A stretch of 64,000 bases of DNA from Xanthobacteraceae bacterium (lineage in GTDB: Bacteria > Pseudomonadota > Alphaproteobacteria > Rhizobiales > Xanthobacteraceae): contig JAQSWY010000006.1 of assembly GCA_029266425.1 (NCBI GenBank), positions 1-64,000 of the forward strand, given 5' to 3'. Shown here piece by piece: positions 29,307 through 38,472 of the stretch (position 1 is its first letter; every line of letters begins with the position of its first letter). The translations under genes were made by a program, and so were the position numbers. Below the pieces are notes generated by a model, which had not been told where the DNA came from, made no database searches, and saw only the letters and a list, made by a program, of their open reading frames with translations.

Positions 29307-31805
29307 GTGTCCCGCTCGCCCGATGCCCCGCAAGACGAACTGCCCGAACGCTTCCTCCGCTGGTTCGCCCTGCGCGGCTGGGCGCCGCGCGCGCACCAGC
29401 TCAAGCTGCTCGCCCGCGCCCGCGAAGGCCGCTCGGTGCTGCTCATCGCCCCGACCGGCGCCGGCAAGACGCTGGCGGGCTTCCTGCCGACCCTGGTCGA
29501 GCTCTCCAGCAACCGCAACGCGCTGCGCGGCCTGCACACGCTCTATATCTCGCCCTTGAAGGCGCTCGCGGTCGATGTCGCCCGCAATCTGGAGCGGCCA
29601 GCCGCCGAGATGGAACTGCCGGTGCGCATCGAGACCCGGACCGGTGACACCCCGGCCTCGCGCCGTCAGCGCCAGCGCCGTGATCCGCCGGACATCTTGC
29701 TGACGACGCCCGAGCAGATCGCGCTGCTGCTCGCCTCCGCCGATGCCCCGCATCTGTTCAGGCACCTGCGCCGCATCGTGCTGGATGAGCTGCACGCGCT
29801 CGCCGGCTCGAAGCGCGGCGATCTGCTCGCGCTCGGCCTCGCCCGGCTGCGGGCGCTGGCGCCGGAGGTGCAGACGGTGGGCCTCTCCGCCACCGTCGCC
29901 GATCCGGATACGCTGCGCCGCTGGCTGGTGCCGCAGCGCGGCGCGAACGAGATGGGCGATCTCGTCGTCGCCGAGGCCGGCGCCGCGCCGGATCTCTCCA
30001 TGCTCGACACCGCACGGCATCTGCCCTGGGCCGGGCACAGCGCGGTGCATGCGCTGGGCGAGGTCTATCAGCTCATCAAGGTGCACAAGACGACGCTGGT
30101 CTTCGTCAATACCCGCATGCAGGCCGAGCTGCTGTTCCAGGAGCTGTGGCGCATCAATGACGACAATCTCCCCATCGCCCTCCACCACGGCTCGCTCGAT
30201 GTCGCGCAGCGCCGCCGGGTGGAGGCGGCCATGGCGGAGGGCCGGCTCAAGGCGGTGGTCTGCACCTCCTCGCTCGATCTGGGTATCGATTGGGGCGATG
30301 TCGACCAGGTCATCAATGTCGGAGCGCCGAAGGGCTCGTCCCGGCTGATGCAGCGCATCGGCCGCGCCAATCACCGGCTCGACGAACCGAGCCGGGCGGT
30401 TCTCGTGCCATCCAACCGTTTCGAGGTGCTGGAATGCCGTGCCGCCATGGAGGCGGTGCGCCATGGCGAGCAGGATTCTGCGGTCATCCGCTCCGGCGGG
30501 CTCGACGTGCTCGCCCAGCACGTGCTCGGCATGGCCTGCGGGTCGCCGTTCGATGCGCTGGAGCTTTATCACGAGATCAACTCCGCCGAGCCTTATGCCG
30601 ATCTCGATTGGGAAACCTTCGAGCAGGTGGTCGATTTCGTCGCCACCGGCGGCTATGCGCTGCGCGCCTATGAGCGCTTTGCCCGCATCCGCCGCATGAA
30701 GGATGGACGCTGGCGCGTCGCCAACCCCACCGTCGCCCAGCAATACCGGCTGAATGTCGGCACCATCGTCGAGGCGACCATGATGAAGGTGCGCCTCGCC
30801 AAGCCGAAATCACGCTATGGCGGCCGGGTGCTGGGTGAGGTCGAGGAGTATTTCGTCGAGACCATGAGCCCGGGCGACACCTTCGTCTTCGCCGGCGAGG
30901 TGCTGGAGTATCAGGCCATCATCGGCGAGGAGGTTTATGTGCAGCGCACCTCCTCGAAGGATCCGCGCGTGCCCTCCTATGAGGGCGGCAAGTTCCCGCT
31001 CTCGACTTTCCTCGCCAGCCGCGTGCGCGCCATATTGGCGAGCCCGGAGCGCTGGAGCACGCTGCCGGACCAGGTGCATGAATGGCTCGCCATCCAGCAG
31101 GAGCGCTCGCGGCTGCCCGGGCGCGAGGACCTGCTGGTCGAGACCTTTCCCCGCGGCGACCGGCACTATCTCGTCGCCTATCCGTTCGAGGGCCGCCTCG
31201 CCCACCAGACGCTCGGCATGCTGCTGACACGCCGGCTGGAGCGCGCCCGGCTGCGCCCGCTCGGCTTCGTCGCCAATGACTATGCCCTAGCCGTCTATGG
31301 CATGTCCGACCTCTCGCTCGCCGTGCAACAGGGGCGGCTCGATCTCGACGCCCTGCTGGCCCCTGACATACTCGGCGACGATCTAGAGGAGTGGCTGGCG
31401 GAGGCGGCGCTGATGAAGCGCACCTTCCGGCAGTGCGCGGTCATTGCCGGGCTCATCGAGCGCCGTTTTCCCGGCAAGGAGAAGAACAGCCGGCAGGTCA
31501 CCATGTCGACCGATCTCATCTATGACGTGCTGCGCTCGCACGAGCCTCAGCATCTCCTGCTGCGCGCCGCGCGCGCCGATGCCGCCACCGGATTGCTGGA
31601 CATTCGCCGTCTCTCCGACATGCTGGCGCGCATAAAGGGGCGGATCGATCACGTGATTCTCGATCACGTCTCGCCGCTCGCGGTGCCGGCCATGCTGGAG
31701 ATCGGCCGCGAGACTATCCATGGCGAGGCGGCGGATGCCCTGCTCGCGGAGACCGAGGCGGAGCTGGTCAGGGAGGCGATGGGTGCTGGACGAAGCGTTC
31801 ACTGA
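29307..31805 (+). CDS. Ligase-associated Lhr-core DEXH-box helicase
   Basis: A superfamily 2 helicase of the Lhr-core type, about 832 residues. Walker A is APTGAGKT (about residues 47-54), motif II is DELH in LDELHALAGSKRGD (about 160), and motif VI is QRIGRANH. The Lhr winged-helix and C-terminal domains follow. It tracks 3'-5' on single-stranded DNA in characterised relatives. The frame is open from an ATG at 29241, but that ATG lies inside a family B repeat; a GTG at 29307 is a more likely start, though its ribosome binding site is weak. The last 23 bases overlap pdeM. Confidence 0.93.
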   Translation: MSRSPDAPQDELPERFLRWFALRGWAPRAHQLKLLARAREGRSVLLIAPTGAGKTLAGFLPTLVELSSNRNALRGLHTLYISPLKALAVDVARNLERPAAEMELPVRIETRTGDTPASRRQRQRRDPPDILLTTPEQIALLLASADAPHLFRHLRRIVLDELHALAGSKRGDLLALGLARLRALAPEVQTVGLSATVADPDTLRRWLVPQRGANEMGDLVVAEAGAAPDLSMLDTARHLPWAGHSAVHALGEVYQLIKVHKTTLVFVNTRMQAELLFQELWRINDDNLPIALHHGSLDVAQRRRVEAAMAEGRLKAVVCTSSLDLGIDWGDVDQVINVGAPKGSSRLMQRIGRANHRLDEPSRAVLVPSNRFEVLECRAAMEAVRHGEQDSAVIRSGGLDVLAQHVLGMACGSPFDALELYHEINSAEPYADLDWETFEQVVDFVATGGYALRAYERFARIRRMKDGRWRVANPTVAQQYRLNVGTIVEATMMKVRLAKPKSRYGGRVLGEVEEYFVETMSPGDTFVFAGEVLEYQAIIGEEVYVQRTSSKDPRVPSYEGGKFPLSTFLASRVRAILASPERWSTLPDQVHEWLAIQQERSRLPGREDLLVETFPRGDRHYLVAYPFEGRLAHQTLGMLLTRRLERARLRPLGFVANDYALAVYGMSDLSLAVQQGRLDLDALLAPDILGDDLEEWLAEAALMKRTFRQCAVIAGLIERRFPGKEKNSRQVTMSTDLIYDVLRSHEPQHLLLRAARADAATGLLDIRRLSDMLARIKGRIDHVILDHVSPLAVPAMLEIGRETIHGEAADALLAETEAELVREAMGAGRSVH

Positions 31806-32499
31806 GGCGAGCGAGCGGTCCGACGAAATCGGCCTCGCCGGCGTGCGCCTCGTGCTCGATCCGGCCGGCGCGCTGTTCTGGCCAGACGAGCGCCTGCTCG
31901 TCGTCGCCGACCTGCATCTGGAGAAGGGCTCCGCCTTCGCCGAGCGGGGCGTGCCGCTGCCGCCCTACGACACCCGCGCCACGCTGACGCTTTTGACGAC
32001 CCTCGTTGGGCGCTGGCGCCCGCGCGCGGTCGTGGCATTGGGCGACAGCCTGCACGATCGCCGGGCGGCGCAGCGTTTGGGTGCGGTCGAGCAGGAAGCC
32101 CTCGCCAGCCTGCGGCAGGGCCGCGATTTCATCTGGATAGCCGGCAATCATGATCCGGAACCGGCGCCGCAGCTTGGGGGCATCCATGCCGCGGAACTGA
32201 CGATCGGCCCGCTCATGTTCCGCCACGAACCCGCGGCGGGCTCGGTACAGGGGGAGGTTGCGGGGCATTTCCATCCCGTCGCCCGCATCGTCCGCCGCGG
32301 GCGCGGCATCCGCCGGCGCTGCTTCGCCGCCGACGAGGGCCGCCTGGTGCTGCCGGCGCTCGGCGCTTATGCCGGCGGGCTCAATGTGCGCGATCCGGCG
32401 CTCGAGGCGCTGTTCGCGGGCGCCTATGCGGCGCATCTCGTCGGCGGCGCGCGCACTTACCGCATCGCCCACCACGCCTGCCTGCCGGATCAGGGATAG
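31783..32499 (+). CDS. pdeM: Ligase-associated endonuclease/phosphoesterase PdeM (MPE)
   Basis: A 238-residue calcineurin-like metallophosphoesterase. The motifs are in order: DLHLEKG (DxH), GDSLHD, GNHDPEP, and the C-terminal GHFHP. It completes the ligase/exonuclease/Lhr-core/PdeM gene set; characterised relatives are DNA endonucleases/phosphodiesterases. The GTG at 31783 follows GGAGG at 31772-31776 and overlaps the helicase stop by 23 bases, so the pair is translationally coupled. Confidence 0.92.
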   Translation: MLDEAFTEASERSDEIGLAGVRLVLDPAGALFWPDERLLVVADLHLEKGSAFAERGVPLPPYDTRATLTLLTTLVGRWRPRAVVALGDSLHDRRAAQRLGAVEQEALASLRQGRDFIWIAGNHDPEPAPQLGGIHAAELTIGPLMFRHEPAAGSVQGEVAGHFHPVARIVRRGRGIRRRCFAADEGRLVLPALGAYAGGLNVRDPALEALFAGAYAAHLVGGARTYRIAHHACLPDQG

Positions 32500-32517
32500 T
32501 ATCGCACTTGATCACCC

Positions 32518-32601
32518 GTCATGGCCGGCCTTGTGCCGGCCATCTCGATTCCGGAAGCGCTATCGGGAATCGAGATCCTCGGCACAAGGCCGAGGATGAC
32601 G
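32518..32601. repeat. Family D palindromic intergenic repeat
   Basis: CGTCATGGCCGGCCTTGTGC, then CTCGATTCC, with GGGAATCGAGATCC and GGCACAAGGCCGAGGATGACG. Fills the convergent gap between pdeM and the PodJ-like gene. Confidence 0.75.
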
Positions 32602-32623
32602 TAGTTCTCTGGCCTGTCGGCGC

Positions 32624-35600
32624 CTAAACCCGCGACGAGGTCTTCTTCTTCGCCGTGGGCACTTCGGCGCGGTCCCAGTCCGGGCTTACGAGCGCGACAT
32701 TGGCCTTGTCGTCGGCGAGCACCGGGGTCCAGGTCTGCACCGCGAAGCGCAGCGTGACGAGTTGCTGCTGGTCGAGCCGCGCCGCCACCTCGTCGCGCTT
32801 GCGGCCAGCCTCCTGGTCGCCCTGCGCGGCGGCCAGCGAGAACCACTTCCAGCTCTCGCCGAGATCCTGCTTCACGCCGAGCCCGCGAGTATAGAGCACG
32901 CCGAGATTGTACTGGCTGTCGCGCACTCCGCGCTCGGCCGCCTTGCGGAACCAGGCCACCGCCTGGATATAGTCCGGCTGGCCGTCGACGCCCTCGGCGA
33001 GCAGCACGCCGAAATTGTGCATGGCGCGGACATTGCCGGCCTGCGCCGCGCTCTCATAGAGGTTGCGGGCACGGGCGACGTCGCGGTTGAGGCCCTCGGC
33101 GCCCTTCTCCAGCAGCACGCCGAGCCGATAGGCCGCCGGGATCGAGCCCTCGGCGACGGCGAAGGCGAACCAGTCCGCGGCGCGGGCGGCATTCGGGCCG
33201 ACGCCGCGGCCTTCGGCGAAGCGGGCGCCGACCTCATAGGCCGCGCTCGCATCGCCGGCGAGCGCGGCGGCGCGCAGCGCCGGGCCGCCGATCCCGACGG
33301 GGAGGTCGCCATTCGGCATGGCACCGTTCGGTTTGCCGGCCGAGGAGGACGGCGAGGCGCCGGGTGAGGGCGTCGGCAGCGGCGTGCCCACCGAGCCGGT
33401 GATATCGGACGGGTTCGGCACCATGCCGGAGGTCGCCGGCCCGCCGCCGAACGTCGTGTCCCCGCCGACCACACCGGAGGAGGGCAAGGTGTCGGCGAAC
33501 GGCACTGTCTTGGCGGCAGGCACTGTCTTGAGACCTGGCGCTTGCGCGGTGGAGGCAGGCGGAATGCGCGGCGTGATGGTGAGGCTCGGTTGCGTCGACA
33601 CAGCGGAGCTCGGCGCATCCTGTGCCGGCTGGGCGGCGCCGACCTGCTGCGCATCGAGCGTGCCGGCGAGTTGCCAGGCGCCGAGCGCCAGCGCCGAGCC
33701 GCACACGCCGACCAGCAGCGGCAGGCGGGCGCGCGACAGCAGGCGGGACAGGCGCGAGGAGCCGGCATCCTTCTGCGCCGCGTCGTCGGCCTTGGGCTTG
33801 GTCGAGCTGGCGGACTGCGCGGCGCGGCGTGCGGCGGCGATGAAATCGGCCCGGCTCGGCGCCGGTTGCGCATCTTCGCCACGGCCGATGAGATCGTCGA
33901 TCGTGGCCTCCGACTCGGCGATGCGGGCGGCGACCGCGGCGGCGCGCTGGCGCGGCAGGCCGGAACCGGGCTCCAGCGGGAAGTCGTCCGGGAAGGCCGG
34001 CTCCTCGGCCTTCTCCGCGGCGGCCGGCATCACCACCGGCGGCACCATGCCGGGCGGCACGCCCGCGCTCCAAGCCGGCGCGGGAGGCGGCGTCGGTGCC
34101 GGGTTCGGAACCGTCGCGCGCGGCACCGGTTCGGCATCGTTCGCCTGCAGCGAGGCGGCCGGCATTGCCGGCGCAGACGCCTGCGGGGCGCTGGGGGGCG
34201 TCGTCTCCAGCGAGGTGATGCGCTCGACCACGCGTCCCAGCGTCGTGTGCACCGCGTCCAGCGTGTCGTAGGTGCGCCGCTCGCTGTTCTCCTGCCGGAC
34301 GCCGAGATCGGCGAGCTCGCGCTGGATCAGCGCCATGCCCTCATGGGGCGTGCTGCCGCCGGCATATTCGGCTGCGGCGCTGCGGGCGCTCTGCTCGGCG
34401 GCGGCGATGGCGCTGGCGCGGGCCTCTTCCATCTGCACGAACAGGTCGCCGAGCGCGCGCTCGATGCCGGTGAGCTGGTCGAAGCGGCTGTCATTGACGT
34501 TGATGCGCTCGGCGATGGAGGCGAGCTGCCGGCTCAGCGCCTCGACCGATCCGCCGAGTGCGGCGTCCGGCCGGGCCATGCGCTCGATACGCTCGACCAG
34601 CCCGTCGAACAGCGCCTCCATACCATCGGGCGTGGCAGGCGTGGTGCCGGCCACCGCGGCGTGCAACTCGTCGAGGCGGCGGACAATGTCGTCGAACGGC
34701 GCGGTGTCGCTTCCGGTCGCGGCGGCATAGGTGTCGATGCGGGCGGCGAGCTGGTCGATGCGCCGGCCGAGCGCCTCCACCACCTCATGGGCGAGCCGCT
34801 CGTCCGGATTGGCGAAGCGCTCGATCTTGCCGACCAGAAGTGCCACCTGCTCGGCGAGCAGGCGAACCGAATCATTGGAGAGGGCGCGGCCCAGCAGGTC
34901 GCGGATCTCGGCGGTCTGCGCCTGCAGGCGGGCGATGGTGGAGCCGTCGACGGTCTTGGCGCTGATGATGTCGAGCTTGCGCGACAGCGCCTCGACCTCG
35001 CGCTCCAGCGCTTCGGAGTTCTCCGGCGGACGCAGCTCTTCCATTACGTCGCGCAGTCCGGCGAGGGTGCGGACGATCTCCACGTTGGCTTCGCCTGCGC
35101 CCTGGCGCTCGATGCGCTGGGCGATCAGCGTGACCGCGCGCTCCAGTTCTTCGACCGCGCGGCGCGGCGCGAGCTCGGCGAGCGAGCGCTTCATCTCCGC
35201 CACGTCGCCGCGCAGCGCGCCCATAGCTTCGCCTTGGGGGGCGGTGCGGGTGAGCGCGGTCATCTGGTCGGCAATCATGTTGAGCTGGCGCTCGAGACCG
35301 GACAGGTCGACCTCGCGCATCGCCGGTGCCGGCACCGGAGCCTGCGGAGCGACCGGAGGTGGCGTCGGTGCGGAGCGCGCCTGGGCCGCGGTATCCAGCA
35401 GGCGCTGGCGGGCCGCGATCTCCGCCACCGCGGCGTCGAGCGCGGCGGTGCGGGTCGGTGCGGGAACCGCGGCCTGGGGCAACGCGCTGCGCTCGAGCCT
35501 GCGGTTCAGCGTGTCGACGGTGCGGGCGATCTCGCTCATGCGCCGGTCGAAGCTCTCGGCCGGCTGCGCTTCCGCCTGCTTCTCTTCGGTGCGCTTTTCT

Positions 35601-36061
35601 TCCGGGCGTCTCTCTTGCGCCAGGGATTCGATGCGCTCGTTCAGGCGGCGGATGGTCTCGTCGAGATGGGTGGCGGCGGCGGCGCTGCCCTTGTCCGGGT
35701 CCTGCAGCAGCTTCTCGACGCGCGTGTTGAGTGCGTCGAGCGCGGCGACAAGGCCCTCGCCCTGCGGGGAGGCGATACGGCTGCCACGGTGCGGGGTTGC
35801 CGGCGGCTCGGCGCGGGCGAGGCGGTCGATCTCGCCGGCAAGGTCGCTGACCCGGCGCTGCAGATCGCCGACGTCGGGCGTGCCAGTCGGTGCGCTGGGC
35901 GCGGATCCGGCAGCGGCGCCCGGCAGCTCGACGGTTCCCGCCAGCAGCTTGGCCTTCAGCCATTCGCCGAACGGCATGCCGGATCGGCGCGCGGCCTCGC
36001 GCAAGGCGGCCCAGGCTTCCGAGTCGATCTGCTCGGCATTGGTCGGGGCGCCCTGCCTCAC
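32624..36061 (-). CDS. PodJ-like polar localisation protein with SEL1 repeats
   Basis: A 1145-residue protein with the PodJ/SEL1-type plan: a short N-terminal motif (DSEAWAALREAARRSGMPFG, then EWLKAKLL), a very long coiled-coil region (about residues 60-700, dense in VExLxRxLD-type heptads), a proline/alanine-rich linker, one membrane helix (LPLLVGVCGSALALGAWQLAG, about residue 840), and a periplasmic C-terminus with about four SEL1 repeats (such as AAYRLGVLLEKGAEGLNRDV). Caulobacter PodJ uses this layout to organise the cell pole. The start is the GTG at 36061, which follows GGAGAATAAGG and gives the family N-terminus. The antisense strand carries a long open frame that is a composition artefact. 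Confidence 0.82.
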   Translation of the reverse strand: MRQGAPTNAEQIDSEAWAALREAARRSGMPFGEWLKAKLLAGTVELPGAAAGSAPSAPTGTPDVGDLQRRVSDLAGEIDRLARAEPPATPHRGSRIASPQGEGLVAALDALNTRVEKLLQDPDKGSAAAATHLDETIRRLNERIESLAQERRPEEKRTEEKQAEAQPAESFDRRMSEIARTVDTLNRRLERSALPQAAVPAPTRTAALDAAVAEIAARQRLLDTAAQARSAPTPPPVAPQAPVPAPAMREVDLSGLERQLNMIADQMTALTRTAPQGEAMGALRGDVAEMKRSLAELAPRRAVEELERAVTLIAQRIERQGAGEANVEIVRTLAGLRDVMEELRPPENSEALEREVEALSRKLDIISAKTVDGSTIARLQAQTAEIRDLLGRALSNDSVRLLAEQVALLVGKIERFANPDERLAHEVVEALGRRIDQLAARIDTYAAATGSDTAPFDDIVRRLDELHAAVAGTTPATPDGMEALFDGLVERIERMARPDAALGGSVEALSRQLASIAERINVNDSRFDQLTGIERALGDLFVQMEEARASAIAAAEQSARSAAAEYAGGSTPHEGMALIQRELADLGVRQENSERRTYDTLDAVHTTLGRVVERITSLETTPPSAPQASAPAMPAASLQANDAEPVPRATVPNPAPTPPPAPAWSAGVPPGMVPPVVMPAAAEKAEEPAFPDDFPLEPGSGLPRQRAAAVAARIAESEATIDDLIGRGEDAQPAPSRADFIAAARRAAQSASSTKPKADDAAQKDAGSSRLSRLLSRARLPLLVGVCGSALALGAWQLAGTLDAQQVGAAQPAQDAPSSAVSTQPSLTITPRIPPASTAQAPGLKTVPAAKTVPFADTLPSSGVVGGDTTFGGGPATSGMVPNPSDITGSVGTPLPTPSPGASPSSSAGKPNGAMPNGDLPVGIGGPALRAAALAGDASAAYEVGARFAEGRGVGPNAARAADWFAFAVAEGSIPAAYRLGVLLEKGAEGLNRDVARARNLYESAAQAGNVRAMHNFGVLLAEGVDGQPDYIQAVAWFRKAAERGVRDSQYNLGVLYTRGLGVKQDLGESWKWFSLAAAQGDQEAGRKRDEVAARLDQQQLVTLRFAVQTWTPVLADDKANVALVSPDWDRAEVPTAKKKTSSRV

Positions 36062-36326
36062 CCTTATTCTCCGTCGCGGTGTGCGCCCGCACCCAGTCGC
36101 GAAGAGCACCGAAAAGGTGCGAATCGCCGGGCGCAGCACGAAAGGCCGTGTTCTCCGGACTTTTCCGTTTCTTGGTAAATGGCGCGTTAACAAATCCGGA
36201 ATCCTCACGGCGATCCGGTACCTGCACGAGGGCGCCTGCCAGTTCCCTTCCGGTGCGGCAGTTCGACGATTCGACCGTTTGTACACGACCAAAATGGCGC
36301 TTACGTCCGCAGTGCGTGCAATGCGG

Positions 36327-36351
36327 CATCTCGATCTCGCGATGCGAGATG
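36327..36351. promoter_or_regulatory. Inverted repeat upstream of the MerR gene
   Basis: Arms CATCTCG (36327-36333) and CGAGATG (36345-36351) in an AT-richer stretch. It lies in the 427-base divergent region between the PodJ-like gene and the MerR-type gene. It could be an operator for either side. I see no gene elsewhere in this stretch. Confidence 0.4.
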
Positions 36352-36488
36352 TTTGGTATCAATGGGTTAGGCGTCGTTTAACAGTAAGTTGCCCTAACGT
36401 CGGGTGCGACTTTCTCCCCTAGCGGCAACCCGCCTGCAACAATCGGCCCACGTTCACGAAACACCCGTAACCAGCCGGAGTTGACGAC

Positions 36489-36923
36489 ATGGATTTCACT
36501 CACGCTCTCGACGCCGATCGCCGGACCGACACTCACCCGATGGCGACCGCCGATGCCCAGATCTTCACCATCGGTGATCTCGCCCGTGAGTTCGGCGTGA
36601 CGTTGCGCGCGCTGCGCTTCTATGAGGACAAGGGTCTGCTGGAGCCGCGCCGCGAGGGCCTGACCCGGCTCTACAGCGCCGCCGAGCGCTCCCGCCTCGC
36701 CATCATCCTGAAGGGCAAGAAGCTCGGCTTCACCCTCGCCGAGATCAAGAGCATGGTCGCGCTGCGCGAAGGCGGCCCGATGCCCGCCGGCGGCCTAGCC
36801 TTGACCGCCGAGAAGTGCGTCGAGCAGGTCGCGCTGCTCGAGCGCCAGCGCACCGACATTGACGAGGCGATCGCCGAGCTGCGCCAGATGATCGCCGCCT
36901 TTCCGGGCCGCGTAGCCGCCTGA
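36489..36923 (+). CDS. MerR-family transcriptional regulator
   Basis: A 144-residue MerR regulator. The winged helix-turn-helix is FTIGDLAREFGVTLRALRFY followed by EDKGLLEPRREGLTRLY. A dimerisation coiled coil (VEQVALLERQRTDIDEAIAE) follows. The effector domain is very short and has a single cysteine (EKCVEQ), so a classic metal-binding site is not evident. An N-terminal extension of about 20 residues precedes the domain; an internal ATG at 36540 is an alternative start. It ends at an intrinsic terminator and so is monocistronic. Target genes are unknown. Confidence 0.88.
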   Translation: MDFTHALDADRRTDTHPMATADAQIFTIGDLAREFGVTLRALRFYEDKGLLEPRREGLTRLYSAAERSRLAIILKGKKLGFTLAEIKSMVALREGGPMPAGGLALTAEKCVEQVALLERQRTDIDEAIAELRQMIAAFPGRVAA

Positions 36924-36956
36924 CGCGACCGCACCTCCTCAACAAGGCCTTTCGAG

Positions 36957-36987
36957 ACGGCGCCCCGACGGGCGCCGTTTCTGTTTT
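36957..36987 (+). terminator. Intrinsic terminator of the MerR gene
   Basis: Perfect stem ACGGCGCCC/GGGCGCCGT with a CGAC loop (36957-36978) followed by TTCTGTTTT. Confidence 0.88.
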
Positions 36988-37093
36988 GCGGGTGTAGCCC
37001 CTCTCTTTGCGGGTGTGGCCTCGGAGCCGCGGCGGCGAGGTTTCGCATCGCGCCGAATCCACTTTTCGGCGAAAGACGTTACAGTCCGGCGCC

Positions 37094-37729
37094 ATGAGCG
37101 CTGACACGACCCCCCGCACCATCTTCCATTACTTCTCCATCCACAGTCCGTGGGCTTTCCTCGGCTATGCGCCCTTCGCCGAGGTCGCCCGGCGCCATGG
37201 CTTGAGGGTCGAGCATCGCCCGGTGCAACTCGGCGAATTGTTTTCGCAGACCGGTGGCCTGCCGCTGCCCCGCCGCCATCCGGTGCGCCAGCGCTATCGG
37301 ATGACGGAATTGAAGCGCTGGCGCGAGAAGCGCGGCGTCGAGTTCGAGCTGAAGCCAGCCTTCTGGCCCTATGAGCCGGCGCTGGCCGATCGCGCGGTCA
37401 TCGCCACGATCGTCGCCGGGATCGATCCCGATCCCCTGATCCGCCGCCTGTTCGCCGGGGTCTGGCAGCGCCAGGAGAACATGGCGGATCCCGCTGCGCT
37501 GCTCGGCGTGCTGGCCGAGCTCGGCATATCCGCCGACGTACTGATCGAGGCCGCGGGCACGGCGATTGCCGGCATCTATGCCGCCAACCAGGCCAAGGCG
37601 GTCGAGACCGACGTGTTCGGCTCGCCCTCCTATGTGCTCGACGGGGAGGTGTTCTGGGGGCAGGATCGGATCGATCTGCTCGACGATGCGTTGACGTCGG
37701 GTCGCGCGCCTTTCACGCCGGAGGCGTGA
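37094..37729 (+). CDS. 2-hydroxychromene-2-carboxylate isomerase family (DsbA-fold) protein
   Basis: A 211-residue member of the DsbA-like/HCCA isomerase (GST kappa-related) family. The opening IFHYFSIHSPWAFLGYAPFA, with serine in SPW, corresponds to the family's active-site S-P-(Y/W) segment; AVETDVFGSPSYVLDGEVFW, followed by GQDRIDLLDD, is the conserved C-terminal block including the cis-proline region. HCCA isomerases act in naphthalene degradation, but most family members have unknown glutathione-linked roles, and no aromatic degradation genes lie here. ATG 37094 is chosen over upstream in-frame starts because it gives the family's N-terminal strand. Confidence 0.85.
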   Translation: MSADTTPRTIFHYFSIHSPWAFLGYAPFAEVARRHGLRVEHRPVQLGELFSQTGGLPLPRRHPVRQRYRMTELKRWREKRGVEFELKPAFWPYEPALADRAVIATIVAGIDPDPLIRRLFAGVWQRQENMADPAALLGVLAELGISADVLIEAAGTAIAGIYAANQAKAVETDVFGSPSYVLDGEVFWGQDRIDLLDDALTSGRAPFTPEA

Positions 37730-37753
37730 GCGCGCTGCTGAGAGGAGGCTCCC

Positions 37754-38332
37754 ATGTGGACGGTTCATCGAGCCCTGGGCGCTGCCGCGATTGCGTTGCT
37801 CGTAATGGCCGCGTTCCCCGCCTTCGCGCAGCAATCGCCGGCCAATCCGACCAAGCCCGTCACGCCCGCCACGCCGATCGATCCGCAGGCGAACTTCACG
37901 ATGCTCCAGGTCGAGGGCGGGCTGATGAAGCTCGACACCCGCACCGGCAAGCTCAGCTTCTGCTCGACCCGCACCGGTGCCTGGACCTGCGAACTGGTGC
38001 CGGAAGAGCGCTCGGCCTATGAGGACGAGATCGGCCGTCTGAACGGGCGCATCGCGACGCTGGAGCGCGGCAACGTGCCGCCCGGCGTACCGGACATCGC
38101 CAAGCCTCCGGTCGCGGGAGCGCCTCCTGCAGCGGGAACGCCTCCGGCAGTCACGCCGAAGGCCGGAGAGGGCAGCGGCGACACCGCCGCGAAGAAGCCC
38201 GACGCCGGCGATTCCACGGATGAAGACGATGTGCGCGGCCATATGGACCGTGCCATGGACATGGCCGAGCAGGTGTTCCGCCGCTTCCTCGAGATGGTGG
38301 AACGGCTGAAGGGCGAGACCGAGAAGCTGTAG
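37754..38332 (+). CDS. Hypothetical exported protein with C-terminal coiled coil
   Basis: A 192-residue protein of unknown function. A signal peptide ends at about residue 25 (AAFPAFAQ). A small domain follows with LMKLDTRTGKLSFCSTRTG, then AWTCELVPEERSAYEDEIGR; the two cysteines may pair. Then come a short coiled coil, a proline/alanine-rich linker, and an acidic helical C-terminus (EQVFRRFLEMVERLKGETE). Proteins with this 'DTRTG...C...W.C' layout are common in Hyphomicrobiales, but I know of no assigned role. ATG 37754 follows GAGAGGAGG. It lies 24 bases after the isomerase gene, probably in one operon. Confidence 0.8.
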   Translation: MWTVHRALGAAAIALLVMAAFPAFAQQSPANPTKPVTPATPIDPQANFTMLQVEGGLMKLDTRTGKLSFCSTRTGAWTCELVPEERSAYEDEIGRLNGRIATLERGNVPPGVPDIAKPPVAGAPPAAGTPPAVTPKAGEGSGDTAAKKPDAGDSTDEDDVRGHMDRAMDMAEQVFRRFLEMVERLKGETEKL

Positions 38333-38353
38333 GAGCCCTTCCTCACCGCGAAA

Positions 38354-38460
38354 CGTCATCCCGGCCGGAGCTTGAAAGGCGGAGAGCCGGGATCGCAGGG
38401 AGGTGATACGGGGGACTTCACGCGATCCCGGATATGGCCTGTGGCCATTCCGGGATGACA
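38354..38460. repeat. Family B palindromic intergenic repeat
   Basis: CGTCATCCCGGCCGGAGC and GAGCCGGGATCGC on the left; GATCCCGGATATGGCC and CCGGGATGACA on the right. Lies in a convergent gap. Confidence 0.75.
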
Positions 38461-38472
38461 CATGGATGGACC

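Noticed and set aside
33542-36178. A long open plus-strand frame (about 878 codons) opposite the PodJ-like gene
   Set aside because: It is antisense to a gene with clear coiled-coil, membrane and SEL1 features. Such open shadows are expected in high-GC DNA, and its translation is low-complexity with no recognisable domain.
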